The position numbers were made by a program, and so were the translations under genes. The notes under the pieces were generated by a model, which saw nothing but the letters and a program-made list of their open reading frames with translations, ran no database searches and was not told where the DNA came from. A stretch of DNA of 64,000 nt, from the NCBI GenBank assembly GCA_950295325.1, contig OX485803.1:49801554-49865553 (forward strand), in the 5' to 3' direction. How positions within the stretch are numbered: position 1 is the first letter of the stretch; each line of letters opens with the position of its first letter. Positions 36,671 through 47,912 of this stretch are shown here, piece after piece. The DNA is from Polytrichum commune. Its lineage: Eukaryota > Streptophyta > Polytrichopsida > Polytrichales > Polytrichaceae.

Positions 36671-38579
36671 TCATGAGAACATGAAAGCTTGGATGTTCTC
36701 AAGCGACACCATAGTGCTGCCAGCTTCCGGGGAAGGGCAGTAGCCGCTAGCAGCTGCATACCGAACCAATTCGCGTTGGCGAAGAATGGGTGTGGGGTTG
36801 TTCTGCATGTAATTTCCTCCCGAGCTCCCGGGAGGTGCAAGATGGCCACCGTGAGCCAGACATGAGGATGAATCCATGAAGTTAGCCGCCTGCTGCGAGT
36901 ACCATCTGGCTGTGGTGGGGGAGAGCTCCGGGTTGCTGTAGAACCCTAACCCTCCGCCAGGAGTCGGTATCAGAGGAGTGTTGATGTCGATGTTGTAGGG
37001 GTTATTCAGCATGTCGACTGGCATGTGTTGATGATGATGTTGATGTTGATTCTGCGCCTGTCGATGACTACTACTGCCTTTGGTTGCGCCTGTGATAGCT
37101 GCAGCCTTGGAATTACCAGCAGGTGCGCTGGACGAACTGAAGTCACAGTTGAGGAAGTTGAAGTCGTTGCAGAAGGGGAAGCCTGATGGCTCCGACTTGA
37201 CGTGCGAGGTACTGAAGAACGCCGCTGGGGGTGTTTCCACAAGCGAGCTGAAGATCGAGTCTGTATTCTCAAACTCGTAGTTCGACAAAGGGCCTCTTGG
37301 AGACACCACAGACTGTTTTAAGGAGCTTGGATCGCTGCCAACTACTTCTGAGGCCAGGAACGTCGACTCCTCGGAGCTGGAGGGTGAACCACAACCCGTC
37401 CTGGATGGCCCTACAGTTGCAGGACCTGCATCAAAAGAAAGAAAAAGAAAAAAGAGTGAGAAGCCATTCAAAAACTGGCATGTTCAATCTTATCGCCTTC
37501 AACTCTATTCAAGCAGTCGATCGACCCATATGACACATGAAATCCACATTGCTGATGAACTGGAACCAAGAAGATCACTGCACCAACATCGATCACATCA
37601 TCCTTAAGCTTCCTAAGAGTATTCCGTGCGACCGGGAATCCCAAGGCACTAAACTGATGCAAGCATCAACATTAGTCTTCGTGCAAGAAATATGGTGCAA
37701 TTGTAATCCTTCATGCAGATCTGAGAATGTGTGAAGGTTTATAATGAATGGGGTGACTAGGACTAATAGGATCCGCAGCATGATGCCTCAGCTGGCTCTT
37801 GGAGATTTAACGTCTCTAGCTCACAAGGCTTTAAGATTGTTATGAGTTGTGGTTACCTGATTCTACATTTGTTGCCAACAACAACATCATCATCCTAACG
37901 TGATCTCATGCAACTCAAAGAGACTCAACGAATCGGTGCAATCACTATACAACAACCTGCAAATGAACGATATGATCTGAGGAGGAAAAAATTCAATTAA
38001 GGTGGGCTCATGAGTACCTTGTGGTGGTGCAGTAGCTGGATTGACTACATCCCCCGCGCAGGTGACTGCCGATTGATGGTGATGATCCGCATTTAAACCT
38101 GGGTTAGGGTTAGCCGCTGACGTTGATGGTAATTGTTTCTCCATCAGCTTCTTGGACCGATTGGCTCGCTTGAGGCGCAAGCGAGTGTCACTGGATCCAG
38201 TGAGCTTCTGCACCAGCGAGATGAAGTCATCGGGCTTGGTGTGGATGACCTTCGGGGAGTAAGTGTGGATGATGATGGGCGGCCGGTACTGCACCTGCGG
38301 CAGAGGCATCGCCGGTTTCCGAATTCGGTGGGAGTCCTTGGCCACCTTCAACAGAGGCGGCGGCGGGGGCACCATAGCCCCCCGTACATTCTGATCGTTC
38401 GCAGCAGGCACCATGGTGGTGGATGCTGCAGCTGCTCCTGCTACTTCTGCTTTCACCGATGATGATGGTGATGATGCAGACGATCTTCGACCACCGCTTG
38501 CAGACTGATCCGCCTCGGCCTCGCTCTTGCAGGTCACAGTCGATGCTGCAGCGTAGCACAAGGATGATGCAGGACTCAT
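36671..38579 (-). CDS. VQ-motif protein, MKS1-like, paralogue B (two exons)
   Basis: Exon 1 is 38579-38018 and exon 2 is 37425-36671. The intron at 38017-37426 (592 bases) begins GTACTC, ends ATGCAG and is in phase 1, exactly as in paralogue A. The protein has 438 residues starting MSPASSLCYAAAS. The N-terminal 75 residues are low-complexity (Ala, Ser, then a Pro run). The VQ motif FISLVQKLTG is at residues 119-128, preceded by KDSHRIRKPAMPLPQVQYRP and IIIHTYSPKVIHTKPDDF. Exon 2 has CGSPSSSEESTFLASE, SPRGPLSNYEF, a His/Gln-rich stretch (QNQHQHHHQHMP) and the C terminus MVSLENIQAFMFS. The expected role is a WRKY-binding nuclear cofactor and possible MAP-kinase target. It lies 6.4 kb upstream of paralogue A in the same orientation, so the pair is a tandem duplication. 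Confidence 0.93.
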
Positions 38580-38683
38580 GCTGCTTCTTGCTTGCTTAGC
38601 TTAGCTTGATTGAAATGAATTGTCACCTCCTCATGTGCACTCGCCAAGGTTAAGATCCACCTCTGAGTACTAAATAATTCGAG

Positions 38684-39185
38684 CAAATCTGAGCTTCTGA
38701 ATCTTCAGATTAGAGTATCATACCGCTGGAACTCATCATGACGACCATCATCATGGGGCGCTTGCTTGCTGCAACAATCGCTACTGTGACAATTATTGCT
38801 GCAACTTTGGGAAGTTGAAGAAAACCCGATAAGCCAGATCACTTCTATGAAACCTCAGGTACAAATTCACTTCGTGAATCAGATCAGATTAGACACCTGC
38901 TTATGTGCAGCAGCCACCAAGAATACTCTGTGTAGTATAGGTACTTCCACCTTTCTCTCAATCTACGCAAACACAAGAAACTAGTAGAGATCTAAATCTG
39001 AGCTTCTGAATTAAACTAGTTAGACCATACTCTAGGAGGAGCTCATCAGGAGCAACATCATCATGGGTCGCTTGCTACAACAACTGTTGCTGCAACTTTG
39101 GAGGGTTCAAGAAAAGCTGATGGCCAGACTTCGAATTAAACCTCACATACACATTTCCTTCGTAGATGAGAGGTAGCACTAGATA
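38684..39185. repeat. tandem duplication in the leader or upstream region of VQ paralogue B
   Basis: Blocks in 38684-38895 recur in the same order about 310 bases further on, at 38991-39185: 'aaatctgagcttctgaat', 'catcatcatggg', 'cgcttgct', 'ttgctgcaactttgg' and 'aacctca'. The two copies are diverged with indels. They lie between the predicted promoter and the start codon of paralogue B. Confidence 0.6.
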
Positions 39186-39785
39186 CACGGACTGTTCCGT
39201 ATTCACGAGTGGCACACGATGATGGAGATGATGAAGTGAAGATCAAAGGCTAGCCCTAACCCAAATCTTGACAGACAGACAAACAGAGAGAAGCTCCAGA
39301 CAAATTAGAGCACGATGTTAACTGTAGAAGAACTAGGGTTCATGTCAAGCTGCAACAAAGTGGCCCAGATGGGATGTCGATGCGATTTGTAATATAGCTA
39401 GATTATTGGAGCAGGCTAAAGCTGATGGTCCTCGGAGATTAGTTGCATCCATATTCCACACCCACTCTAATCCGCCCAATCCCAAGCTAACCGTAACCTC
39501 CTCCCTGCTTACAGCTGTTGATGAGTTCGGATCACAACCACCTCAAATTAGGTGGGATGCAGAAATTCAGTAACTTTCCTTCTTGTCTGTGAAGCAATGC
39601 TCAACAAACGAGTGTGCTCTAATGGCGTACAACCATAACAGGAAAAAGAAAAAAAACCAAGTGTGAAAACACACGGACTGTTCCTGACGACCTCCGGGAA
39701 CTTAGCTAGGACGCGGAAATTCGGTAAACTTTTCTAATTCAAGTGATCTCTGCAGTGCACGACAACAAACAAACGAGCGGTTACG

Positions 39786-39815
39786 AGAGAGAGAGTGTGT
39801 GTGTGTGTGTGTGTG
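39786..39815 (-). repeat. CT/CA microsatellite in the presumed leader of VQ paralogue B
   Basis: GA units run directly into GT units on the plus strand, giving CA then CT on the sense strand of the VQ gene. It lies about 70-95 bases downstream of the TATA-like box. Confidence 0.7.
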
Positions 39816-39880
39816 AGCGAGTGTACTCCGAACGAACAAGCAAACGAGTTTGAATTCAGTGCATTGATGGTGTGCCTGGC

Positions 39881-39888
39881 ATTAAATA
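39881..39888 (-). promoter_or_regulatory. TATA-like box for VQ paralogue B
   Basis: Minus-strand TATTTAAT is followed about 65-100 bases downstream by the CA/CT-rich tract. If used, it implies a leader, or leader plus intron, of about 1.3 kb before the ATG at 38579. Sequence evidence alone. Confidence 0.35.
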
Positions 39889-40900
39889 GTCGACATTGTT
39901 TGGGGGCGGAAAAATATGGGTTTTGCATCAGCTTTTAGTTTGACCGCCTTTTTAATTATGCACGGCAATATGTAATTTTGTTGGAAGACATTAATTATTA
40001 CGAATTTTCTGGGCCCAAGTTTTTTTCTTTTTTCCCGTTCGGGCCTGTTGGTTTTGTCAATAAGCTTGTGGGCCCGCACCGCCCAGCTCGTGGGTCCCTG
40101 CACCGCCCTTGTGGGCCCCTGGCCGAGACTGAGTACTCGCGGCGCAAAGTGGAAGCACTCTAGTAGCTTGACTCTGAGGCCTCATGCCACCTCATTTATT
40201 TGCCGATTTTGTTGAGAATTTTGTGACGAGTTTCCACGTGAACAGCAGCAGACCTGTGCACACTCGGCCGGCACACAAACCAAAGTACCGAACTGCGGCC
40301 TCGTCCTTGCTATCAAGGTAAGTGCACCCATTATGGAGATTTTCTGATTTCATTATATGTGACATGTTTGATAACAAAATAGGAGTAGAACTTGCCATTG
40401 TTGGAGCCTAGGTGAATTGTCACCTGTCCATTTTAGACTTGCATATGTACCTATACATTAGAATCCATCCTAGGTCACAGTATCCGATAGGTGCACTTAC
40501 ATTAGTATTGTATGCATAATGGCGAGTTATTCTGTTGGCTCATATCTCGCACCTTGCCAGCGAATGCTTTGGGACACCACCCAAGGCCTACTCCCTTTTT
40601 TATTAACTCCAGAAACTCAAAATAGCATTTGGGCGGTGTGCAAACTCATATCAGTGACCGCACTAGCTGTTTGTTGATAGGCGCAAAGCTCAAAACATCC
40701 CGACTTGGGCCGCACGACATCCAAGCTAAGGTCGCGAGGTTGCCGATGTTTTTGATCATTCACAAACACCCATGCAACTTAATTCTATCCAATCTCCGCC
40801 CTGCAGGTTAAAATTAGCTTCGAGGAGCGTGTAGCAGCAACTTGCACGAAACTTCCTAGTTCACTTATTAAAATTCACTTCTTAATCCTCAACAGGAGGG
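39889..40900. other. gene-free stretch
   Basis: A locally G+C-richer part at about 40005-40150 (repeated 'gtgggccc' and 'gggtccc' words) has no recognisable gene. The remainder has only short frames. Confidence 0.35.
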
Positions 40901-40901
40901 A

Positions 40902-41388
40902 CAGGGCTACGAGAGATGTCTTGCTCTTTGAGCACCACCAATCTTACCTAAGATGAAAAGCACCGTCAAGTATATTAAAACAGAGAAACTACTTATTTAA
41001 GGTACTTTGGCTCCGAAATTAGCATCCAACCCCCATAATTAGTGTGAGTGGGACCCAAGTGGGACCATTTCTTAATGTATTCACCACTTATTGGAGGACA
41101 ACACTAAAACATATGATTTGGCGTGATCCACATTAGTTGATCCAAATTTATTGATCATCGACCCATATTAGTTGTCTTATAATCACGAGATGACAACCAA
41201 CAAAGGTGGCATCGGACACTTGTTGCTACATGATAAACCACACAAACCGATCTCATCGACATAGCACATCGATTTTAATACCACACTAAATCAATATATA
41301 TAGTGAAGTTATTACTAGACCCCTTTCACCGCAATAAGATTGATGGTGGGGACCGACCTCAAAGAGCAAGACATCTATCTAGCCTTGA
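40902..41388. repeat. inverted-repeat element (about 0.49 kb)
   Basis: AGATGTCTTGCTCTTTGAG at about 40914-40932 is repeated as a perfect inverse at about 41358-41376. Weaker pairing continues outward (AGGGCTA at the left against TAGCCTT at the right), giving ends of about 30 bases. A GAC triplet lies just outside each end. The structure fits a MITE. No superfamily is assigned. Confidence 0.6.
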
Positions 41389-42767
41389 CCCACCACTTGC
41401 ATTTTGAATCCTAATTAAAGCACTATTTTCCAAACCTTCCCTCCAAGGCATCCCGCAGAAAAGTCTGCTCCTCTCTCATATCGGAATCCAATGCATCCTA
41501 AGCCCGATGATGGTAATTTAAAGCCATCCAAAAGGCATGGATTACTATTCTTTGAATTCAAACCCACCAGTATTGAGCTCAGTTGGATCGCTCCAAATCT
41601 CAAATTATTGTTGATTGCATTCAATGCAGAAAGGCAAGCAATGAGGAATTTTAAAGACCTTGATATAGTGAGCCATATTTATCCGGTCACTCTTCTTAAT
41701 CGTACACCTAACTTATATTTCAATGGTATAATCCTACCTCTTTAATACGCCACTTGATATTACGACACCCTTGATATAATGACACATATTTTGTAAATCA
41801 AAATTTCAAGTTTAAATCTACCTTTATAATATGATTGTGAGATTGTTAATATGACACTCTTGGACCCTCAAAATGTCATATAATAGACATACTTAGATGC
41901 ACATATTCTATTCTAGTGATTTCATAACTTGATCAATTGCAATCCCCAACCAAACGAGGCAATTCCTCAGCCAATCAATGGTCATAAATGTTTGTGGAGT
42001 CTAAAGTACCCACAATAGGGGCACAAATCTTATTGTCTATCATGATTCACCAATGATTTTTATTTTATTTTTACAAAAATTCCATCTTGGAGAGTACACT
42101 CTTTCTTCTATTTAAAGTGGTTTTTATTAATGCTTCATTATTTTTAAACTTTTGTCATCATTTCAGTTATGTTCACTTCATGTGATACACACTATACTAA
42201 AAACACCACATACAAAATAGAGAAATTAGTGTAGCATGCAAGACGATGCATTTCAACGTGGACATAAACCTACAAGTCGCACACACTTAACCAAAACAGA
42301 TATCTAAAACACAATATTCACATCAAACAATCACAGCACCAAGGCATGGTATGCCACTCAGAATTTATGTTTTTAAATTTTTCACTTTGAGAGTGTTGAG
42401 CTTGTGCAAGAATTGATGGTAAAACAATGGTGTCAAAAGTCCATGCAAGAACACATGTGGACAACGCATGTTTTATTAAGCGATTTTCCTTTATTTATTT
42501 TTAACTTTAATCAAAGTGGCCATGCATGGGCCCTAATTTGATGGCACATCATTTAAGTACACCTATTAAATAGAAGAAAGAGTGTGTAGTTTGATGATGG
42601 ATCCTTTTTTGCCAATGATGGAATCACCATGATTCATGACAGACTGTTGTTATTGGCTTGGAGTGGGTTATTGTGTGGCTTCACTTTACTTTTCACCAAA
42701 ATATTAACTACATATCTTAGGCGAGAGGGAAGTGTTGTATTCAAGTAATATACCCCTCATTCATCTA
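41389..42767. other. gene-free stretch
   Basis: The plus-strand frame at 41491-41745 (84 codons) is unrecognised. The rest is AT-rich with no supported feature. Confidence 0.35.
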
Positions 42768-43396
42768 CAGTAATCTCCCGCTTAAGTACGCACCCGTTTA
42801 AGTACGCATCCCGGTTAAGTGCACAGTTTTTTTGACAATAATCAGGGTTCATAATTTATTGTTTGAACATGTCATGCAAAGTCGTTTGCCGTGAATGCAT
42901 GGATTTGTCCCGCTTGACATTCAATGTCAATTTGTTAACGTTTCGCTGAAACGTCTCAAACCATTGTCACAATTCATCATACATTTGTCTAGCTTCCGTT
43001 TGAACATCAAAGTAAAGCAATTGGTCGTCATTGATGTCAAGGACAATGTTGTGTAGAGCTTCAAAGCCTTTGAAATCGGTCGGTAGCACTTTCAGATTTA
43101 GCGAATCTCTCGATAGGCTGGATTTCGTCATCGATAGGTGGTTCTTCTTATGAGGTTGTCGAAGCTTGTCCATCAACATCAAGCCTCAATGGGAAGGGGA
43201 TCGAACAAAACCAACGGCTTTGTGAGCACCCTAACCTGTATTCTTCAGGGCTAAGCTAGATGTGTATTAAACGGTTACCTTTTTTTCCGACTAGCCCAAT
43301 ATGGAACATTGGCGATATGAGTAAAGTACGCACCTACCAACTAAGTGCGCACCAACGGCTCCGGTTCAAAGTGCGTACTTAAATGGGAGATTACTG
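42768..43396. mobile_element. 629-bp pogo-like deletion derivative
   Basis: The left end CAGTAATCTCCCGCTTAAGT and the right end (ACTTAAATGGGAGATTACTG) are inverted repeats, with TA on both sides (42766-42767 and 43397-43398). CAGT-starting TIRs with TA duplication fit the pogo branch of Tc1/mariner. Sub-terminal copies of 'aagtacgca' occur near both ends. The interior keeps a minus-strand piece of coding sequence. Confidence 0.78.
42856..43182 (-). pseudogene. C-terminal remnant of a pogo-like transposase
   Basis: The minus strand reads from MDKLRQPHKKNHLS through LNLKVLPTDFKGFEALHNIV and QTEARQMYDEL, a TGA, then QWFETFQRNVNKL and finally RQTTLHDMFKQ with a stop at 42856-42858. A terminal QxxLxxMF-type PIP-box-like motif is typical of pogo/Tigger transposases, and the position inside pogo-like TIRs supports this. 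The catalytic core is missing. Confidence 0.55.
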
Positions 43397-45143
43397 TACG
43401 GTAGACACCTACCCCCTAGAAATGAAGGTTAATTCATCTCAAGCACTCCTCACTAGACTAATTTGAACATCAAATCAACATTAAGAGGTACTTGTTAAGT
43501 TGCATAATAGATCAACATGTTTTTGGTGGATGAATGAGAGGTACACTTGTATGCAATGTTACCAACTCACCCATGTCTATGACAACATGCAACGAGTGAG
43601 ACAAGGACCTACTCTCGACCTAACCTCTTCAACCTAAGATATTCTCTATAACCTCAACTTATATTGATTGAGAGCTATATGCCATTCCCTTTGAAGAACC
43701 TTCTTACAGTAATGGATGTGTAATTTAGTATCCACATCAACAAGAGGGAAGCATCATTGCATACGAATATACCTCTTATTTACACAACAAGAATAACTTC
43801 AAATAATATGCATCCCAAAAATCATGTTCCATGGATGATTCAACAACTTAAATTAGCTTCAATGATCCCAATTCATGCCATTTTGCTATTTAGTGCCATT
43901 TAGTATTCTAAATTAACTTATTCTAAGGGTTTAATTACTATGGATTTCATTCTTTTTATCACCAACATTCAAATAGGTGATTTGAACATCAGAGAACAAG
44001 AACGAATTAAGAGTTATAGCGCAACCTAACTTTGAATAATAAGTGACACCAAATACCATAAACAATGTAGTGCAATAGGACACAATTGAGACGAAACAAC
44101 CAAAAGTCCCTTTTCGGTTCGTTTTTCATGTTTCCGATTGCTACTAATCATATATACACAACAAAACTCGTGCTGCATTAGCAACTTGAAAATCGGTTAC
44201 ATCTCCCTTGATTCAGTGTCGATTATCGGAGGTGCATGTTTTTTATTTCTTAATTGGACACATAGGTCCTCCCAATTGGTGTTCACTACTACGTGTAGAG
44301 TGGATATTAATACGTGAAGAATGTAATCCAATCTCTTTGGAACATGAGTTTGTTTGTTCTTTGATCCTCACTGAACCACATACCAACCAAATATAGAGAT
44401 CCGATTAAAGGAAGCGAGCCACTTTAAGATCCATCGACCGTAGAGGACATGTATTTGGCATGGATGGATGGGATTGGATGAGAAGTACGCTCGTATACAA
44501 TATCTCCCGCTTTTTGCCGGGCGTTTCCCCTATGATACAATTCAAAGGTGAGGTCGAGTGCCTCCATTTTGGGTAGGTCATGTTTCATGCATAATAATTT
44601 AGCCTAGGCGGTAGGCTCCGAGCTCAACGGTTGGTTGCCCACCCGGGGTACACATATTCCCCGTCCGTATAAGTTAGGCATTGGACACCAACACTTTACA
44701 CTTAATTAGGGCATCGGACACCCCCCAAATCCCCTTTCATCCCCATACATGTACTTTTGGGTACCTTCTCATGTGCGTGCCTCTCTCTCACCAACCATAT
44801 ACATTGAGGCCCTCTAGCTAGCTACTTAACACATTTTACTATGAACTCGTAGCTTGAGATACATACATACTTCGTAGAGCCCTCGGCAAAAGTGAACCAA
44901 TGCCTATGATAATTTTGAGACCAGATACGCAACACCATACTTTAAATAGTGGACACCATTATGACTTTTGCTTCGAACAAATGCATACAGTATTCGTCAG
45001 AAGAGAGGACCTTTTTTTTCAGGCTCCATGCAAGAAGCTGTCAAGACGAAAAGTCCAAGTTTAGGGCTTAGGTAATCCATGCCGTCAATGTTGTGTTTGC
45101 ATCGAGGTTGGGTTTTCAACACTTAAAACCAACATTACTTTCG
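43397..45143. other. gene-free stretch
   Basis: At about 44033-44070 ('gaataataagtgacaccaaa', then 'aatgtagt') it resembles one end of the 57.4-kb MITE. The frame at 44208-44396 is not recognised. Nothing else is supported. Confidence 0.35.
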
Positions 45144-45289
45144 TAACATTACTTAGTTGATGAGTTGTGTTCAGTTGTCTTGACTTCAGATTCAGTCTGA
45201 AATATTTATTGGGAGTCCGGCATCCGGAGGCTTTATTCTCGAGTCTATTGTGAGGCCCATGAATACAACTCATCGGCTGAGTCATGTTA
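45144..45289. repeat. short MITE, copy 1 of a two-copy family
   Basis: The left end starts TAACATTACTTAGTTGATGA, and the right end is its imperfect inverse ending CATGTTA. The inverted ends are about 29 bases long with around five mismatches. The interior ('cttgacttcagattcag', 'ggcatcc', 'ggcccatgaa') matches the element at 47772-47912. Confidence 0.6.
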
Positions 45290-47771
45290 TGTTTCATTAT
45301 TATTCATGTGGAGGTTTCAAATGTTTAACAACTGTGCATAGTGTTTTGCTTTAGTTTATGTATTGGGTTTGAGTATCTTAGAATGGGTCCCCCTCACACA
45401 ACCACTTCATGAACATAAAAAATTTGATTGCATTTCTCTCATTAATAGTCATTCTCATTTAAACATGCTAGTAAACTGAGATTCTCAACCTGTTCATCCA
45501 ACAATCATATTGGTGTGTAGAGTTGGAAATGCCCACAAGAGCCACACACACCTTATATCACTTGTGTGCAACAACATTGGGCAAGTTGAAGGTGGCATTT
45601 GGTTCTTTGCGTGTAGCACTAAAAATAGTATCTCCAAGGAAGGTAGACTACCAACAATGCCTTGAGCCCTTGGTCACCAAAAAGGGTTGCGTGTGGACAA
45701 ATATTGGCCACTTGTGTCGAGCAGTTCCAAAACTTCAGAGTCCCCAAGGCAAGTGAGTTAACTTGTGTCGGTCAATCTAACTTTGACATAGAAGAACTAG
45801 CCAAAACCTTCACACAAATGTGATGTGGGTTGGAGCTTTTTGGATGTCTTGGTGATGTGACTGTTGAATTTACCAAGAAAAGTGATGTTCAAGAAGGCAA
45901 AGATGCCATTGCGGCAAGCAATTAGGGCAAGAAGTTGTCATGCATGCCCACCCGCCCGTGTGCGTGCTCACCCAAATGTGTTTGAGTTTCAAAAGCCAAG
46001 AGAAGGGCAAGGGAGGCCATTGCAACGGTTGTTAGGTTCTTTAAAGAGGCACTTGGGAGACCTCGATTTCTTTCTAATGACTCCTCAAGACATTTGAAGT
46101 GAGAGTTTGCTTGTTATAATCGACACCTCCAATCAAGATTATTTTTAACTCAACATAACTTTTGGTAAGGAAATTAGTCCTGGGGAGTGGACTCTTCATT
46201 GGAAACCTAAATAGCGTGCGTGAAAATAATCCCCATATATACGGGAAGTTTATGAAGGAAAAAAACAATGTAAACGTACTAATGGTAGGTTAGGAAATGG
46301 ACTCATGTATTTATACTAAGCTTTTCATTCTAATTTGAAAAATGCCTCCACTACATATATGAAATATGAATCATGAATTAAATAGGCCTTTGTTACATAT
46401 CAAATTCACTTTCGATTTTCAACAAGAAAGTCATTGAACATTTTTTTTTCATCCATAGCATGTAACTCAATGATTGCATCAAGCAAATAGAGATAAAAGC
46501 ACAATAATTTGGGCACAATCCAAAGAGCGAAACTTAAGGGAGCCTAAGAGCGTTCCAAGAACCTCCGGTTTGTAAAAACTTAGAGCCCGAATGCAATCCC
46601 AACAAGAATGGACAACATAGTCATTGAGGACTATTACCATCTGACAACAATGGACGAAAATGTGAACTGGATAAAACTAATACATCTATTGTTAATTTTT
46701 TCTCTAAACCATCGTCCCCCTTTTGTACGTCTACCTTTACTTAAACATTCTTAATAGAATTTCTAAATATATGTACATTAGAGAAAAATACTACCTCTCC
46801 CTTATGTATGCTATGTACTCTAATAACTCAAATAATACCCCTTCCTACACTCAAATTAGTTCACACATTGTGTGAAGACCCCTAGAATCATGTCTCCGAT
46901 GGGGGTTGTCCAAAGTAGGTTTTATGATGCCAACATGTTGCATTGTGGCAGCTAGAGTTAGTCATGGATTGTGGGTGGGCAATAAGTAGGTGTGCGGGCA
47001 TGGTAGTGTTATCTTGGGTTGGAGAAGGTGTTGGTGTGTCTGCCTTGGTTTGTGGGTGTGAAGTCCCATGTTCGAAACCTTGAGACCATACTCTTCCTTT
47101 ATTGAGAGTATTGAAAGAACCTACCAACTATTTCCCAAATTGTAGGTTTTGGCAGAGGATTAGGGTTGTGTTGGAGTTTCGGGATATTGTGCCTCAAGAG
47201 GTTACTCCATCTGCCAAGTTCAAGACCACATGCAACAAAAATTAAAATAATAATTCTAAAGCACACCACCAAAATGGGTAAAAGAATTATCAATTTTCTT
47301 TCTTGAGTAGATGTACATGGCATCTATTATACTAGAAGTAAGGTAACCAAATTTGGTGACCTCTTCTCTGTATAAAACATACCATTCCTAAGAATAATGA
47401 CACATAATTCAACTTAAACAATTATTAAAAAATTGTATAATTTAAAAAAAAAACATACACAAAACATGTTGTCAATGGTTTTATATTTCTAATTAAATTA
47501 GAATGTTTGAAATTATTTATAGCATATAATGTAGGGGTACCAAACTTTGATTGCAAATAGTTTCCTAATGTGCACGAAGTGACCTCCCCAGGGTGTTGTG
47601 GGGGATGTGTTCCAAGGCATGTGAGGTACAAGCATGCAATTATGGATAGTTTATCTTAGAACTATAAATATTGCAAGTGAATTCAATATACAAATACTAT
47701 CTCTACATAAGAGCCCATACTATAATGAAATTGCAACAAACATATGATATAGTCACAATGAGCAATCTCCA
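45290..47771. other. gene-free stretch between the two MITE copies
   Basis: Frames at 45523-45756 and 45864-46097 are short and unrecognised. A B-box-like 'tgttcgaaacc' near 47069 suggests, weakly, a tRNA-derived SINE, but no clear A box or cloverleaf is seen. Confidence 0.3.
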
Positions 47772-47912
47772 TTACATTACTTAACTAATGAGTTGTGTTC
47801 GCTACCCTGACTTCAAATTCAATATGAAGTAGTGAGATTCCGGCATCTAAAATATTATTTATGGGACCTTCTAGTTGGCCCATGAACACATCTCATCAAC
47901 TAAGCAATGTTA
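47772..47912. repeat. short MITE, copy 2 of the 45.1-kb family
   Basis: The ends TTACATTACTTAACTAATGA and, inverted, CATCAACTAAGCAATGTTA pair over about 29 bases. The interior words 'cctgacttcaaattcaat', 'ccggcatc' and 'ggcccatgaa' align with copy 1. Confidence 0.6.

Noticed and set aside
47010-47085. Second B-box-like motif ('tgttcgaaacc')
   Set aside because: No cloverleaf, and no similarity to the 17.5-kb candidate that would indicate a SINE family.
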